NCBI RefSeq assembly: GCF_009930815.1
Contig: NZ_CP022222.1
Location: 620,001-684,000, forward strand
Length of the DNA: 64,000 bases
Origin: Bradyrhizobium sp. CCBAU 051011
Lineage (GTDB): Bacteria > Pseudomonadota > Alphaproteobacteria > Rhizobiales > Xanthobacteraceae
Reading direction: 5' to 3'
A program made the translations under genes and the position numbers. Below are positions 1 through 8,041 of the stretch, one piece after another. Numbering within the stretch: position 1 is the first letter of the stretch; every line of letters starts with the position of its first letter. The notes beneath the pieces were generated by a model. That model worked only from the letters and a program-made list of their open reading frames with translations. It was not told the origin of the DNA and searched no databases.

Positions 1-39
1 GGTCTCATATGTGACTTTATTGGTCTCATATGTGACTTT
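1..39. repeat. Two direct copies of an 18-bp sequence, 21-bp period
   Basis: GGTCTCATATGTGACTTT is present at 1-18 and again, identical, at 22-39, so the period is 21 bp, about two helical turns. Each copy contains an imperfect palindrome centred on CATATG (GTC-T-CATATG-T-GAC). The array lies about 110 bp upstream of the hydrolase at 149 and may continue beyond the window edge. It could be a pair of operator sites or the end of a minisatellite; the sequence does not decide between these. Confidence 0.6.
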
Positions 40-148
40 CTATTTGCTTTTCCGATTCGCGTCATCTTAAATCGCGGCCAACCCACAGGAACGGCCGGCG
101 CTGGCCGTGGAAGATCGGGATAACAGGGAGCCGGCTCGGCGGAAGATC

Positions 149-1063
149 ATGGGCGCGTTGGATGGACACGGATCCCGGTGCTTCTACTCGGGCACGCAAG
201 CGCATCCGGTCTATGTCGATCACGTGCGGCCGCCTCACGGCGCGGGCAAACTTCCGATCGTGGCGGTGCACGGCGGCGGCCACACCGGCAGTTGTTATCT
301 GGCAACGCCTGATCTGAGGGTCGGATGGGCGGATCGCTTCGCGGCCGCGGGCCGGCAGGTGTTCGTGCCGGACTGGCCGGGCCATGGCCGCTCGCCACAG
401 CGGCCGGACTTCCCGCGGCTTGGAACTGAAGATGTCGCGACATCGCTGCTGGCGCTCCTGGAGGAGATCGGCCCGGCCGTGCTCCTCGTGCATTCGGCGA
501 GCGGCCCGATGGCCTGGTGGATGGCAGAGCGGCGGCCCGACCTTGTCAGCGCGGTTGTCGGTATCGCGCCCGGCCCGCCGGCCAATCTGCTGAGGGATCT
601 GCCGGAGAATCCGGCCGCCATCCTTGCGCTGCACGACGATGCAAGCGCCGGCCGTCCGGTCTATGCGGCCGAAGACAGGCCGGTATGGCTGAGCGCCGAT
701 TTTGCCGCCGCCTCCTGGGCGAACGCGCCGCGTTTCCCAAAGCCCGCATTCGAACGCTATTGCGCTTCGATCGTGCCGGAAAGCCCACGCATCCTCAACG
801 AACGTTTCAACATCGGGGGCCGCGGGCTCAAGATCGATGATCCGAAGAACCTGCGCGGCACGCCTATCCTGATCGTGACCGGGGAATCTGATCCGCGCCA
901 TCCGCGCGAGGTCGACGAGCGAACCGCCGCCTATCTCGGCGCCGAATTCGTCTGGCTTCCGGACCGCGGCATCAACGGCAATGGCCACATGATGATGATC
1001 GAAGACAACAGCGATGAACTCGCCGCAATCGTCCTTGCCTGGCTCGATGCGGTCGAGCGCTGA
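149..1063 (+). CDS. Alpha/beta hydrolase
   Basis: This is a single-domain alpha/beta-hydrolase of 304 residues from the ATG at 149; an in-frame GTG at 107 would add 14 residues. An oxyanion-type HGGGHTGS motif lies near residues 41-48. The nucleophile elbow is VHSASG with Ser near 115, an acid candidate is the Asp of GESDPRHP, and the catalytic His is in GNGHMMM near 280. There is no signal peptide, so it is probably cytoplasmic. It ends 40 bp before a periplasmic substrate-binding protein gene and may be co-transcribed with it. Members of this fold are esterases, lipases or C-C hydrolases; the substrate cannot be read from the sequence. The start is uncertain because neither candidate has a strong ribosome-binding site. 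Confidence 0.85.
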   Translation: MGALDGHGSRCFYSGTQAHPVYVDHVRPPHGAGKLPIVAVHGGGHTGSCYLATPDLRVGWADRFAAAGRQVFVPDWPGHGRSPQRPDFPRLGTEDVATSLLALLEEIGPAVLLVHSASGPMAWWMAERRPDLVSAVVGIAPGPPANLLRDLPENPAAILALHDDASAGRPVYAAEDRPVWLSADFAAASWANAPRFPKPAFERYCASIVPESPRILNERFNIGGRGLKIDDPKNLRGTPILIVTGESDPRHPREVDERTAAYLGAEFVWLPDRGINGNGHMMMIEDNSDELAAIVLAWLDAVER

Positions 1064-1103
1064 CGCCGATCACGCGAAATACACGGATTAGAGGAAACAA
1101 GGA

Positions 1104-2318
1104 ATGAGATGGAATGTCCTCGGCAGTGCGCTTCTCGTTCTGATGCTTCCCCTCGCAGCTCAGGCCCAGATCAGTGGCGATGTCATCCGGATCGGCGTCT
1201 TGACCGACATGGCGGGCGTCACCGCCGACATCACCGGCAAGGGTTCGCTGGTCGCCGCCGAGATGGCCGTGCGGGAGATCGGTGGCACGATCCTCGGCAA
1301 GCCGGTGGAGGTCATCTCGGCCGATCATCAGCACAAGGCGGATGTCGGCTCGGCGATCGCCCGCCGCTGGTTCGATGTCGAAGGCGTCGATACCATCGTG
1401 GACGTGCCGAATTCGGGCGTCGCGCTCGCGATCCAGGGTCTGGCGCGCGAGAAGAAACGGATCGTTCTCTATTCCGGCGCCGGCACGACCGCATTGACCA
1501 ATGAGCAGTGCTCTCCTTTCGGCTTCCACTGGACCTACGACACCTATGCGGTGTCGCACGGGACCGCCTCTGCCGTCGTCAAGAACGGCGGCACGTCCTG
1601 GTTCTTCCTGGCGTCGGACTACGCATTCGGACATCAGCTCCAGAACGATGCGACCGGGGTCATCACTGCGGCCGGCGGCAAGGTGCTGGGCGCCGCGCGC
1701 CATCCGCTCAACACATCGGACTTCTCGTCATTTCTGCTGAGCGCGCAAGCCTCGGGCGCCAAGGTGGTCGGCCTCGCCAATGCCGGCAACGACACCGTCA
1801 CCGCGATGCGGCAGGCAGGCGAGTTCGGGCTGGTGCAGGGCGGGCAGAGTCTCGCTGCACTGATCCTGTTTCTTCAGGACGTGCACGCGCTCGGGCTCAA
1901 GGCTGCGCAAGGCACGTACCTGACGACGTCATCCTACTGGGACATGAATGACGCGACGCGCGCATGGTCGAAGCAGTTCATGGCGAAGACCGGCATGATG
2001 CCTTCGATGCTGCACGCCGGCGTCTACGGCGCGGCGCGCCACTATCTCAAGGCCGTCGCTCGCGCCGGCACCGACGATGCCGAACAGGTCGCGGCCGCGA
2101 TGCGGAGCATTCCGATCGAGGACGTCTTCTCCGAAGACGCTGTTATCCGCGAGGACGGCCGCATCACCCGCACCATGTATCTCGTCCGGGTGAAGAAGCC
2201 TTCGGACTCGAAGCATCCCTGGGACTATTTCGAGATCCTCCGCAAAATTCCTCCCGAGGAGACCGTGTGGCCGCTCTCGGCGAGCAAGTGCCCTCTTGTC
2301 GGCAACGCGAACCGGTGA
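1104..2318 (+). CDS. ABC transporter substrate-binding protein (LivK / Peripla_BP_6 type)
   Basis: This is a 404-residue periplasmic binding protein of the branched-chain amino acid type. A Sec signal peptide covers about residues 1-22, ending AAQAQ. The mature start, VIRIGVLTDMAG, is the typical first strand of this fold, and NDTVTAMRQAGEFG belongs to the second lobe. AGGAA at 1096-1100 precedes the ATG. In this family the protein captures amino acids, amides or aromatic acids for a LIV-type importer. No permease or ATPase gene lies in the window, so it is an orphan here and its partner must be elsewhere. The hydrolase just upstream hints that the ligand might be that enzyme's substrate or product, but this is speculation. 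Confidence 0.9.
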   Translation: MRWNVLGSALLVLMLPLAAQAQISGDVIRIGVLTDMAGVTADITGKGSLVAAEMAVREIGGTILGKPVEVISADHQHKADVGSAIARRWFDVEGVDTIVDVPNSGVALAIQGLAREKKRIVLYSGAGTTALTNEQCSPFGFHWTYDTYAVSHGTASAVVKNGGTSWFFLASDYAFGHQLQNDATGVITAAGGKVLGAARHPLNTSDFSSFLLSAQASGAKVVGLANAGNDTVTAMRQAGEFGLVQGGQSLAALILFLQDVHALGLKAAQGTYLTTSSYWDMNDATRAWSKQFMAKTGMMPSMLHAGVYGAARHYLKAVARAGTDDAEQVAAAMRSIPIEDVFSEDAVIREDGRITRTMYLVRVKKPSDSKHPWDYFEILRKIPPEETVWPLSASKCPLVGNANR

Positions 2319-2378
2319 TCCCCTGGTCCGATGTCGCGCCTGTTTCGCGACAGAGGCGGGTGCGCAGCCCCCTGCTGT

Positions 2379-3350
2379 TCACTCCCGTTTCATATCGGCC
2401 GCCAAAATCACCCTGCTCCACTTCTTGACTTCGTCAGCGATCAGCTTGCCGAAGTCAGCGGACGACCCGCCAAGAGCTGTGCCGCCCAGATTGGCAAGCC
2501 GCGCCTGGAATTTTGGATCGGCGATGCTGACGTTGATTTCCCTGTTCAGTTTTTCGATGACTTCTTCCGGCGTGCGTTTTGGACCGCCAATGCCGAACCA
2601 TGCACTTGCCTCGTAACCGGGCAAGGTTTCGCCCAAAGCTGGAACGTCCGGCAATATCGGCGAGCGCGCCGCTGTCGTCACCGCCAGGGCGCGAAAACTG
2701 CCGGCCCTGATATATTCGATCGATGAGAGCAGCGGGCCAAAATAGACCTGCGCTTCCCCGGTGAGAAGGGCAGGAAATACCTGCGCACCCCGATAGGGCA
2801 CGTGAAAGAGATCGAGGCCGGCCATCGTTTTGAACATTTCGCCCGCCACGTGGGGCAGCGATCCGATCCCCGCTGACGCCATATTGACCTTGCCGGGATT
2901 GGCCTTCGCGTAGGCGATGAACTCCGCGACTGTCTTGGCGGGAACCGACGGGTGAACCTCCATGACCAGGGGCACACGAACGATACTTGCGATCGGCGCG
3001 ATGTCGCGGATGACGTCGAAGCTAAGCTTGAACATTGTCGCATTTATCGCATTTCCTGCGCCGACCAACAGCAGCGTGTAACCGTCCGGCGCTGCTCGCA
3101 CGACCGCCTCAGCCGCGATGTTGCCGGTAGCGCCGCTGCGGTTCTCGATGACAAATGACTGTCCAAGTCGCTCCGACAGCGATTGACCGATCAATCGCGC
3201 GACGACGTCGGGCGCCCCGCCGGCGCCAAAGCCTTCGAGCAGATGCACCGGTCGGGTCGGGTAACTCTGCGCGAAAGCGAACCGAGATGATATTGGGAGC
3301 GTGGAAGCGGCCACTGCCAGATGCAGGAATTGACGGCGCGGAACGTTCAT
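2379..3350 (-). CDS. Bug/TctC-family tripartite tricarboxylate transporter substrate-binding protein
   Basis: This is a 323-residue extracytoplasmic solute receptor of the Bug (TctC) family. The N-terminus, PRRQFLHLAVA, looks like a Tat twin-arginine signal, with cleavage near AFAQS. Family hallmarks are YPTRPVHLLEGFGAGGAPD, the APDGYTLLL segment and HVPYRG. The family normally delivers carboxylates or other small organic acids to TctAB permeases, but no tctA or tctB is present here; orphan Bug receptors are very common in related bacteria. It converges with the ABC binding protein on the other strand, 60 bp away. A paralogue lies at 28229-29206. Confidence 0.92.
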   Translation of the reverse strand: MNVPRRQFLHLAVAASTLPISSRFAFAQSYPTRPVHLLEGFGAGGAPDVVARLIGQSLSERLGQSFVIENRSGATGNIAAEAVVRAAPDGYTLLLVGAGNAINATMFKLSFDVIRDIAPIASIVRVPLVMEVHPSVPAKTVAEFIAYAKANPGKVNMASAGIGSLPHVAGEMFKTMAGLDLFHVPYRGAQVFPALLTGEAQVYFGPLLSSIEYIRAGSFRALAVTTAARSPILPDVPALGETLPGYEASAWFGIGGPKRTPEEVIEKLNREINVSIADPKFQARLANLGGTALGGSSADFGKLIADEVKKWSRVILAADMKRE

Positions 3351-3788
3351 TGCGGCCTCCCCGAACTGTTGGGATGCGAAGCCCTGCGGAGCCGCACGGG
3401 ACCCGCATACATTCAGATGTCAGTTTAATTCTGATGCGCGCCCGCCGACGGCATGAGCGCTGCGGCTAAATAAAAGGGACTTCGGCACGTCCCGCTCTGC
3501 AGCTCCTGATCAGGCTACATCGGTTGCACGGCCGGCGAAAGACATGAATGAGAGCCAGGTTGCACCTCATGTATCAGCAACTTTACAAAGCTGACGAGCC
3601 GACCGCTCCATGAAGCATAAGCGGACATCGCGGCCGCACGTTGCATCGCCTTGGGTTCCCCTGACCGCTGCGGTACCCAAGGGTGGGCGGGAGTCGAGCC
3701 CGCCAAAATTTTCTACCGGATTTCGCTGGCCCGACGCGCAATGAGGTGCGAAAATCGCGCCGCGCGGTTTGTCACGCAGTAGGCCAAC
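3351..3788. other. Intergenic region, no gene recognised
   Basis: This stretch lies between the divergent TctC gene and the hydrolase-cyclase gene and must contain both promoters. A short open frame on the minus strand (3515-3706) has no recognisable family and no good ribosome-binding site. I see no RNA gene. Confidence 0.4.
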
Positions 3789-5129
3789 ATGGCTGACATC
3801 CCGGCCACTCACTACGTCAGAAGTGACGACGTCCATATTGCCTATCAGGTGATTGGCGACGGTCCGCGCGACCTGCTGTTCGTCCCGGGCTTTGTCTCGA
3901 ATGTTGAAGCGCTTTGGCAATCGCCGGCGCGCGCCGCCTTTTTTCGCAAGCTTGCGACGTTTGCGCGGGTCATCACGTTCGACAAGCGCGGCACCGGAAT
4001 GTCTGATCGCGGCTCCCAGATCTTCACGCTTGAACAGCGGATGCACGACGTGCAGGCCGTGCTTGACCAGGTTGGCTCCCAGCGGGCCACCTTGTTTGGC
4101 GTGTCCGAGGGCGGTCCGATGTCGCTGCTCTATGCAGCGACATATCCCGAGCGCACGTCGGCTCTGGTGCTCTATGGCACCTATGCGCGACGCTCGTGGG
4201 CGCCTGACTACACATTCGCATGGACCGATGCGCAATGGAGCACTTTCCTCGACGACATTGAGCGCCACTGGGGCTCGGCAGATGCAATGAGTTTGCTGAT
4301 GTGGGCGCCTAGCCTTACCGGCAACAAGCAGGCACTTGAGCAAATCGCCGCCTACTTCAGGGCCTCAGCAAGCCCCGGCGCGGCATCTGCGGTCTTGCGC
4401 ATGAACCGGGAGATCGATGTCAGGGATATCCTGCCCGTTACGCGTGTACCGACCCTGATTTTGCATCGCACCGATGAGCGCGTGCTTGACGTCAGGCATG
4501 CGCGCTACATGGCGCAGCATATTCCTGGCGCAAAACTGATTGAGCTCAGCGGTCAGGATCATGTGGCCTGGGTTGGCGATCAGGATGCAATTATCAACGA
4601 GGTCGAAGAGTTCGTCACCGGGCATCGGCAAATAGCGGAGCCGGACCGGGTGCTTGCGACAGTGCTCTTCGTCGACATCGCGGGATCGACGGAACGCGCC
4701 TCCGCACTCGGCGACGGCGCTTGGCACGTGCTGCTCGACGCGTTCTATGCCAAAGCTCGGGGCGTGCTCGGCCAATATCGAGGTCGCGAAGTCAACACCG
4801 CCGGCGACGGTTTCCTGGCCACGTTCGACGGTCCTGCGCGCGCCGTGCGTTGCGCCAGCGCAATCGGCGATGCGGTGCGCCCCCTCGATCTGAAGGTCCG
4901 TTGCGGTTTGCATACCGGCGAGTGCGAATTCGTCGCTCACGATATTGTTGGTATTGCCGTGCATATTGGCGCGCGTGTCGCGGCGCTGGCGGCCCCGGGT
5001 GAAGTTCTGGTCTCACAGACGGTTCGCGATCTCGTCGCAGGCTCCGGATTGACGTTTGAAGAGCGCGGCCGTCACATTCTCAAAGGCGTGCCCGACAAAT
5101 GGCGTCTGTTCCGTGCGTTGACGACCTAG
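3789..5129 (+). CDS. Alpha/beta-hydrolase fused to class III adenylate/guanylate cyclase domain
   Basis: This is a two-domain protein of 446 residues. Residues about 5-280 are an alpha/beta hydrolase: oxyanion strand LLFVPGFVSN, DKRGTGMSD, nucleophile elbow GVSEGG with Ser near 106, and a C-terminal His in SGQDHVAW. Residues about 288-445 are a class III nucleotidyl cyclase. It has the first metal Asp in LFVDIAGST, the second in NTAGDGF, and the transition-state Arg in HIGARV. The position usually held by the purine-selecting Lys (VKTxGD) is Asn here (VNTAGDG), and the usual NxxAR is HIGAR. Such fusions are known in rhizobia and mycobacteria and are thought to link a small-molecule signal to cNMP production. 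Cyclase activity is likely but not certain. The RBS is weak; the ATG agrees with the family N-terminus. Confidence 0.92.
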   Translation: MADIPATHYVRSDDVHIAYQVIGDGPRDLLFVPGFVSNVEALWQSPARAAFFRKLATFARVITFDKRGTGMSDRGSQIFTLEQRMHDVQAVLDQVGSQRATLFGVSEGGPMSLLYAATYPERTSALVLYGTYARRSWAPDYTFAWTDAQWSTFLDDIERHWGSADAMSLLMWAPSLTGNKQALEQIAAYFRASASPGAASAVLRMNREIDVRDILPVTRVPTLILHRTDERVLDVRHARYMAQHIPGAKLIELSGQDHVAWVGDQDAIINEVEEFVTGHRQIAEPDRVLATVLFVDIAGSTERASALGDGAWHVLLDAFYAKARGVLGQYRGREVNTAGDGFLATFDGPARAVRCASAIGDAVRPLDLKVRCGLHTGECEFVAHDIVGIAVHIGARVAALAAPGEVLVSQTVRDLVAGSGLTFEERGRHILKGVPDKWRLFRALTT

Positions 5130-5361
5130 CACGCTTCATCCGCCATGCGGTCAGAGCAACGAACGATCGCTTTTGGCCGTTTCGGACGTGACGAGCAAGA
5201 TCGTCCATATCCGTTATCGCGGGCACAACGGAAGTGGCGCAGACCAACTCCGACCGCGCCTTTTGACCCATTGCGGAAGGCGCCTCTCCTCAGCGACGTC
5301 TAACCGAATTCGGTTTGGCGCTGGCAGTGATCAATGGTGCGCTGCTCTCAACTGTGCTCAT

Positions 5362-6084
5362 TCAATTCGCGCTATCATTCCGCGGCTGGTTGCCGATGGT
5401 TCGATCGGAGCCCCGAGCTTGGACGTCGCCACCTTCCGACGTCCTTGCACGCGGCGCGTCGGTTTGTTCCTCGTCCGCAGGTGGCGAAGGTAGTTGGGGT
5501 TGATCTTTGCCGCGATTGCCGAGGAAGCGCCGGTGCAATTTTTCGCCCTGGTCGAAAATAATGTTGAGCAGCCAGCCTGCGATGGGTCGCGCGATCGCAC
5601 GAAACGGTTTGGCGATGATGAAACCGCCTTTGACATTTTCGATCGGGAAGGCCAATGCGTTGATCAGCGTATCGGCGGAAACTTGCCGATAGTTTTCCGC
5701 CAAATGCTCCGTGTTCATCAGCATCTGGATGGCAGGTTTGTCGCTTTCACCGTCGACCAGGATCTTTGAGGAGAACTTATTGTCCGAGCCGGCTAGTGCA
5801 TTGGCCTGCGCAGGTGCGATGGGATGCAAGCGCACGACGCTGGCTTCGGTTTGCTGGCGGTAATGCACGGCCAGCGTAAGCTGGCCCATCTGCACCGCAG
5901 CCAGCAACGTATTGAGATAGTCGGCATCGAGCTCGGGTTTGTCGAAACTTACGCCCGGAACCATTTCTATGATATCGAGAATGCGGCCCAGATCAGCGGC
6001 CGCTGCGGCGCGGTTAGCAAGACTGGCGGCTAGGTCGGCAATTGCCGTGGAGGCGTTCGCGAACTGTCCGCTGACGCTTTTCAT
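5362..6084 (-). CDS. Unrecognised Ala-rich protein, probably the 3' part of a frameshifted gene
   Basis: From the Met at 6084 this frame gives 240 residues beginning MKSVSGQFANAST. An Ala-rich, probably helical stretch comes first, then MVPGVSFDKPELDADYL, a central mixed region, and a polar proline-rich C-terminal tail. I do not recognise the family. The frame is open further upstream to 6372, but there it overlaps the crp-like gene and is out of character. No ribosome-binding site precedes 6084. A more natural start is the ATG at 6239, which overlaps the crp stop as ATGA but runs out of frame after 24 codons (see next entry). One missing or extra base near 6165-6180 would join the two into a protein of roughly 290 residues. 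Treat the start as unknown. Confidence 0.5.
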   Translation of the reverse strand: MKSVSGQFANASTAIADLAASLANRAAAAADLGRILDIIEMVPGVSFDKPELDADYLNTLLAAVQMGQLTLAVHYRQQTEASVVRLHPIAPAQANALAGSDNKFSSKILVDGESDKPAIQMLMNTEHLAENYRQVSADTLINALAFPIENVKGGFIIAKPFRAIARPIAGWLLNIIFDQGEKLHRRFLGNRGKDQPQLPSPPADEEQTDAPRARTSEGGDVQARGSDRTIGNQPRNDSAN

Positions 6085-6164
6085 GGCGCCTGTGGCCAGA
6101 TTTTGAGTTTTGAAAGCACGCCCAACCCCTTCGTGAATTTCCGCGCCTCCGGCGTCACCGGTTC

Positions 6165-6239
6165 TCAGCGCCTCGCGACAATCGCGGCAGACACGGCCGA
6201 TACGCCCAGTCCAGCAAGCCCCAAACTCGAAACGATCAT
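6165..6239 (-). pseudogene. 24-codon hydrophobic start fragment in ATGA overlap with the crp-like gene
   Basis: The ATG at 6239-6237 overlaps the TGA of the upstream regulator (6238-6236), the usual arrangement of translationally coupled genes. The frame encodes MIVSSLGLAGLGVSAVSAAI followed by VARR and a stop, which looks like a membrane anchor or signal segment. The downstream frame (5362-6084 and a little beyond) resumes coding character in another phase. This is best read as the 5' end of the same gene separated by a frameshift. A genuine 24-residue membrane peptide is the alternative. Confidence 0.4.
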
Positions 6240-6997
6240 CCACCGTGAGACTTGCCGGCTGACGGAAAATGCAGGCGCGGCGTCTCGGCTTCATTCGGGA
6301 GGATCCGATCGGTCTCATGGCGCATGATGCTATAGCATTCGCAGGTAGCTTCCTCGAGCCGCGGCCTGTCAATTTCGATCAAGCCCCGCCGATCGGATCT
6401 GATAGCACCAACGGCACGGAGTTTGGCAACCATCTGTGTCACGGTCGTTCGTCGCACTCCAAGCAATTGCGAAAGCGTTTCCTGCGTGACTGACATGATG
6501 GGGCCCTCGCTGCGATCGTGCAGCTCAAGCAGCCAACGGGCCAGGCGGGTCTCGACCGGGTGCAACCCATTACAGGCTGCGACGTGCTGGAGCTGCGATA
6601 GAATCCACCCCGTGTGCGCCTGAACCACGTCTCTGATGGCGCTGCTTCTCATGTAGGCAGCGTGAAACCGCGATACGGAAATCTGGGATGCGGTGCCGCC
6701 TACCCGCACGACCGCGGTCACGGAAGAACGGGAGGGCCCCAGGACCGATAGAGCGCCAAGGGCTCCCTCGCGCCCGATAACCGCGGTTGCAATCGTTGCT
6801 CCGTTCGGCATGTCGAGCATGAAGGAAATGGCCCCGCTGTGGGGAAAGTAAACATGCTCGCGTCGATCTCCCGATCGCACGACCACGGCATCCTGTTCAA
6901 GCGAGACCTTCTGGAGATGAGGGCTGAGCAACGCGAGGTCCGCCGGCGGCAATGCAGCTAGGAGACGATTACCGCCATTGGCAGGACGCCCCATCAC
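6236..6997 (-). CDS. Crp/Fnr-family transcriptional regulator
   Basis: This 253-residue protein has an N-terminal cyclic-nucleotide-binding-like beta-roll (about residues 10-130). Its C-terminal winged helix-turn-helix covers about 165-225, with recognition region TQETLSQLLGVRRTTVTQM. No Fnr-type Cys cluster is visible, and the loop does not clearly match the classical cAMP phosphate-binding motif, so the ligand is unknown. GTG at 6997 and ATG at 6994 are both possible starts; AAGGAG lies 6 bases before the GTG. The gene is coupled by an ATGA overlap to the broken gene downstream, so they probably formed an operon. The neighbouring cyclase fusion at 3789 could supply a cNMP ligand, but that is only an inference from proximity. 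Confidence 0.9.
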   Translation of the reverse strand: MMGRPANGGNRLLAALPPADLALLSPHLQKVSLEQDAVVVRSGDRREHVYFPHSGAISFMLDMPNGATIATAVIGREGALGALSVLGPSRSSVTAVVRVGGTASQISVSRFHAAYMRSSAIRDVVQAHTGWILSQLQHVAACNGLHPVETRLARWLLELHDRSEGPIMSVTQETLSQLLGVRRTTVTQMVAKLRAVGAIRSDRRGLIEIDRPRLEEATCECYSIMRHETDRILPNEAETPRLHFPSAGKSHGG

Positions 6998-7550
6998 CGG
7001 GGACTCCTTCTCTCAGCAGAACGCGCAGCTCTCCTGCAATGTCTTTGGCGGCTGCGTTGTCTGTGCTGCGGCGATACCAAATCGACCTTCATTGTGCTGG
7101 CTTGGAAATTACCTCTTGGATGCAACATTCACTCACTACCGCAACCCGCTGGGCCGGTAAAGGTCGCTAATGGCGATCATCTTTCGGGGACTAGGATGCA
7201 GGTTGCCGGTTACGATAAGAACAGTTGGCTTCGGCTCTGAGCGGAGTTGGGGAACCTACGGGAGCAGACTGCACTCTGGCAGCATCTTACAGCGCGACAC
7301 TGGGGTGCCGGGGTCGTCATGATGTGCTTCCAGGTGCCATTGCGACGCTCGCTCGCCTGCAAAGTACCTCGGCAAGACGGGCGGTGGTGGATAGGTCGGT
7401 TGTGAGCCGAAGTGATCGACGACTTCCGCCTTTGGCCCCATAGCCGACGCCGGCATTTGGGACCCTTTCCGGACATTCGTATTTGCCCGACTTCAATGTT
7501 GAGCATCCGCGTCACCAGCGGTCTGTCGGACAGCTTGACACTCAATCCAT
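6998..7550. other. Intergenic region, no gene recognised
   Basis: This lies between the crp-like gene (minus) and rrf2 (plus). Several short open frames occur on both strands, but none shows a family resemblance, coding bias or a convincing ribosome-binding site. The 3' end carries the rrf2 promoter region, with TTGACA at 7535-7540. Confidence 0.4.
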
Positions 7551-7573
7551 CATGTAACAACATATGTTACATG
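7551..7573. promoter_or_regulatory. Palindromic operator overlapping the rrf2 start codon
   Basis: CATGTAACA (7551-7559) and TGTTACATG (7565-7573) form a perfect 9-bp inverted repeat around a 5-bp spacer. The last three bases of the right arm are the ATG of the Rrf2-type regulator. A TTGACA that could be a -35 box lies at 7535-7540, so the palindrome sits where the -10 element or transcription start is expected. Rrf2 regulators bind dyads of this size, which makes autorepression of the rrf2-methyltransferase operon the simplest reading. Confidence 0.7.
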
Positions 7574-8041
7574 AGAAGAGACAGTCGTTTATCGGACGTG
7601 CTCCACGTCCTTCTGCACATGGCCCGACAAGATACACCCGCAACCTCGGAGGTTCTTGCGAAGGCTATGCGCACCAATCCTGTTGTGCTTCGTCGGACAA
7701 TGGCTGGTCTACGCGATCGAGGATTTGTTCAGTCCGAGAAAGGGCATGGCGGCGGCTGGACGCTTGCTTGCGATCTTTCGAAGGTGACGATGCTCGACAT
7801 TTACCTGGCGCTCGGCAAGCCGGCCTTGTTTGCCTTCGGCAATCGATCCGACGCGCCGGACTGTTTGGTGGAGAAAGCCGTCAACGCCAACCTGAACCAG
7901 GCCTTCCTGGAGGCTGAGCAGAGGCTGATGACCCGGTTTGGCGAAATAACCCTTTCCAAGCTCAACGCCGACCTTCAATTGCGGGTTAAACAACGCCGTG
8001 ACGCTCTCGACGTGGAGAAAATTCACGGAGGCGCGGCGTGA
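7571..8041 (+). CDS. Rrf2-family transcriptional regulator
   Basis: This is a 156-residue winged helix-turn-helix protein of the Rrf2 type, starting MRRDSRLSDVLHVLLHMA. The helix-turn-helix is around SEVLAKAMRTNPVVLRRTMA, and GHGGGWTLA is the typical wing. There is no CX5-8C iron-sulfur cluster motif; a single Cys occurs in DAPDCLVE. It therefore resembles the clusterless, YwnA-like members that sense thiol or electrophile signals. The frame is open upstream to 7412, but family alignment and the operator place the start at 7571. No Shine-Dalgarno precedes it, so a leaderless or nearly leaderless message is possible. It overlaps the next gene by 4 bp. Confidence 0.9.
   Translation: MRRDSRLSDVLHVLLHMARQDTPATSEVLAKAMRTNPVVLRRTMAGLRDRGFVQSEKGHGGGWTLACDLSKVTMLDIYLALGKPALFAFGNRSDAPDCLVEKAVNANLNQAFLEAEQRLMTRFGEITLSKLNADLQLRVKQRRDALDVEKIHGGAA

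Noticed and set aside
6085..6372. N-terminal extension of the protein ending at 5362 into the crp-like gene
   Set aside because: Much of it is antisense-like, Arg/Cys-rich text overlapping a real gene; only the segment after about 6170 might be coding.
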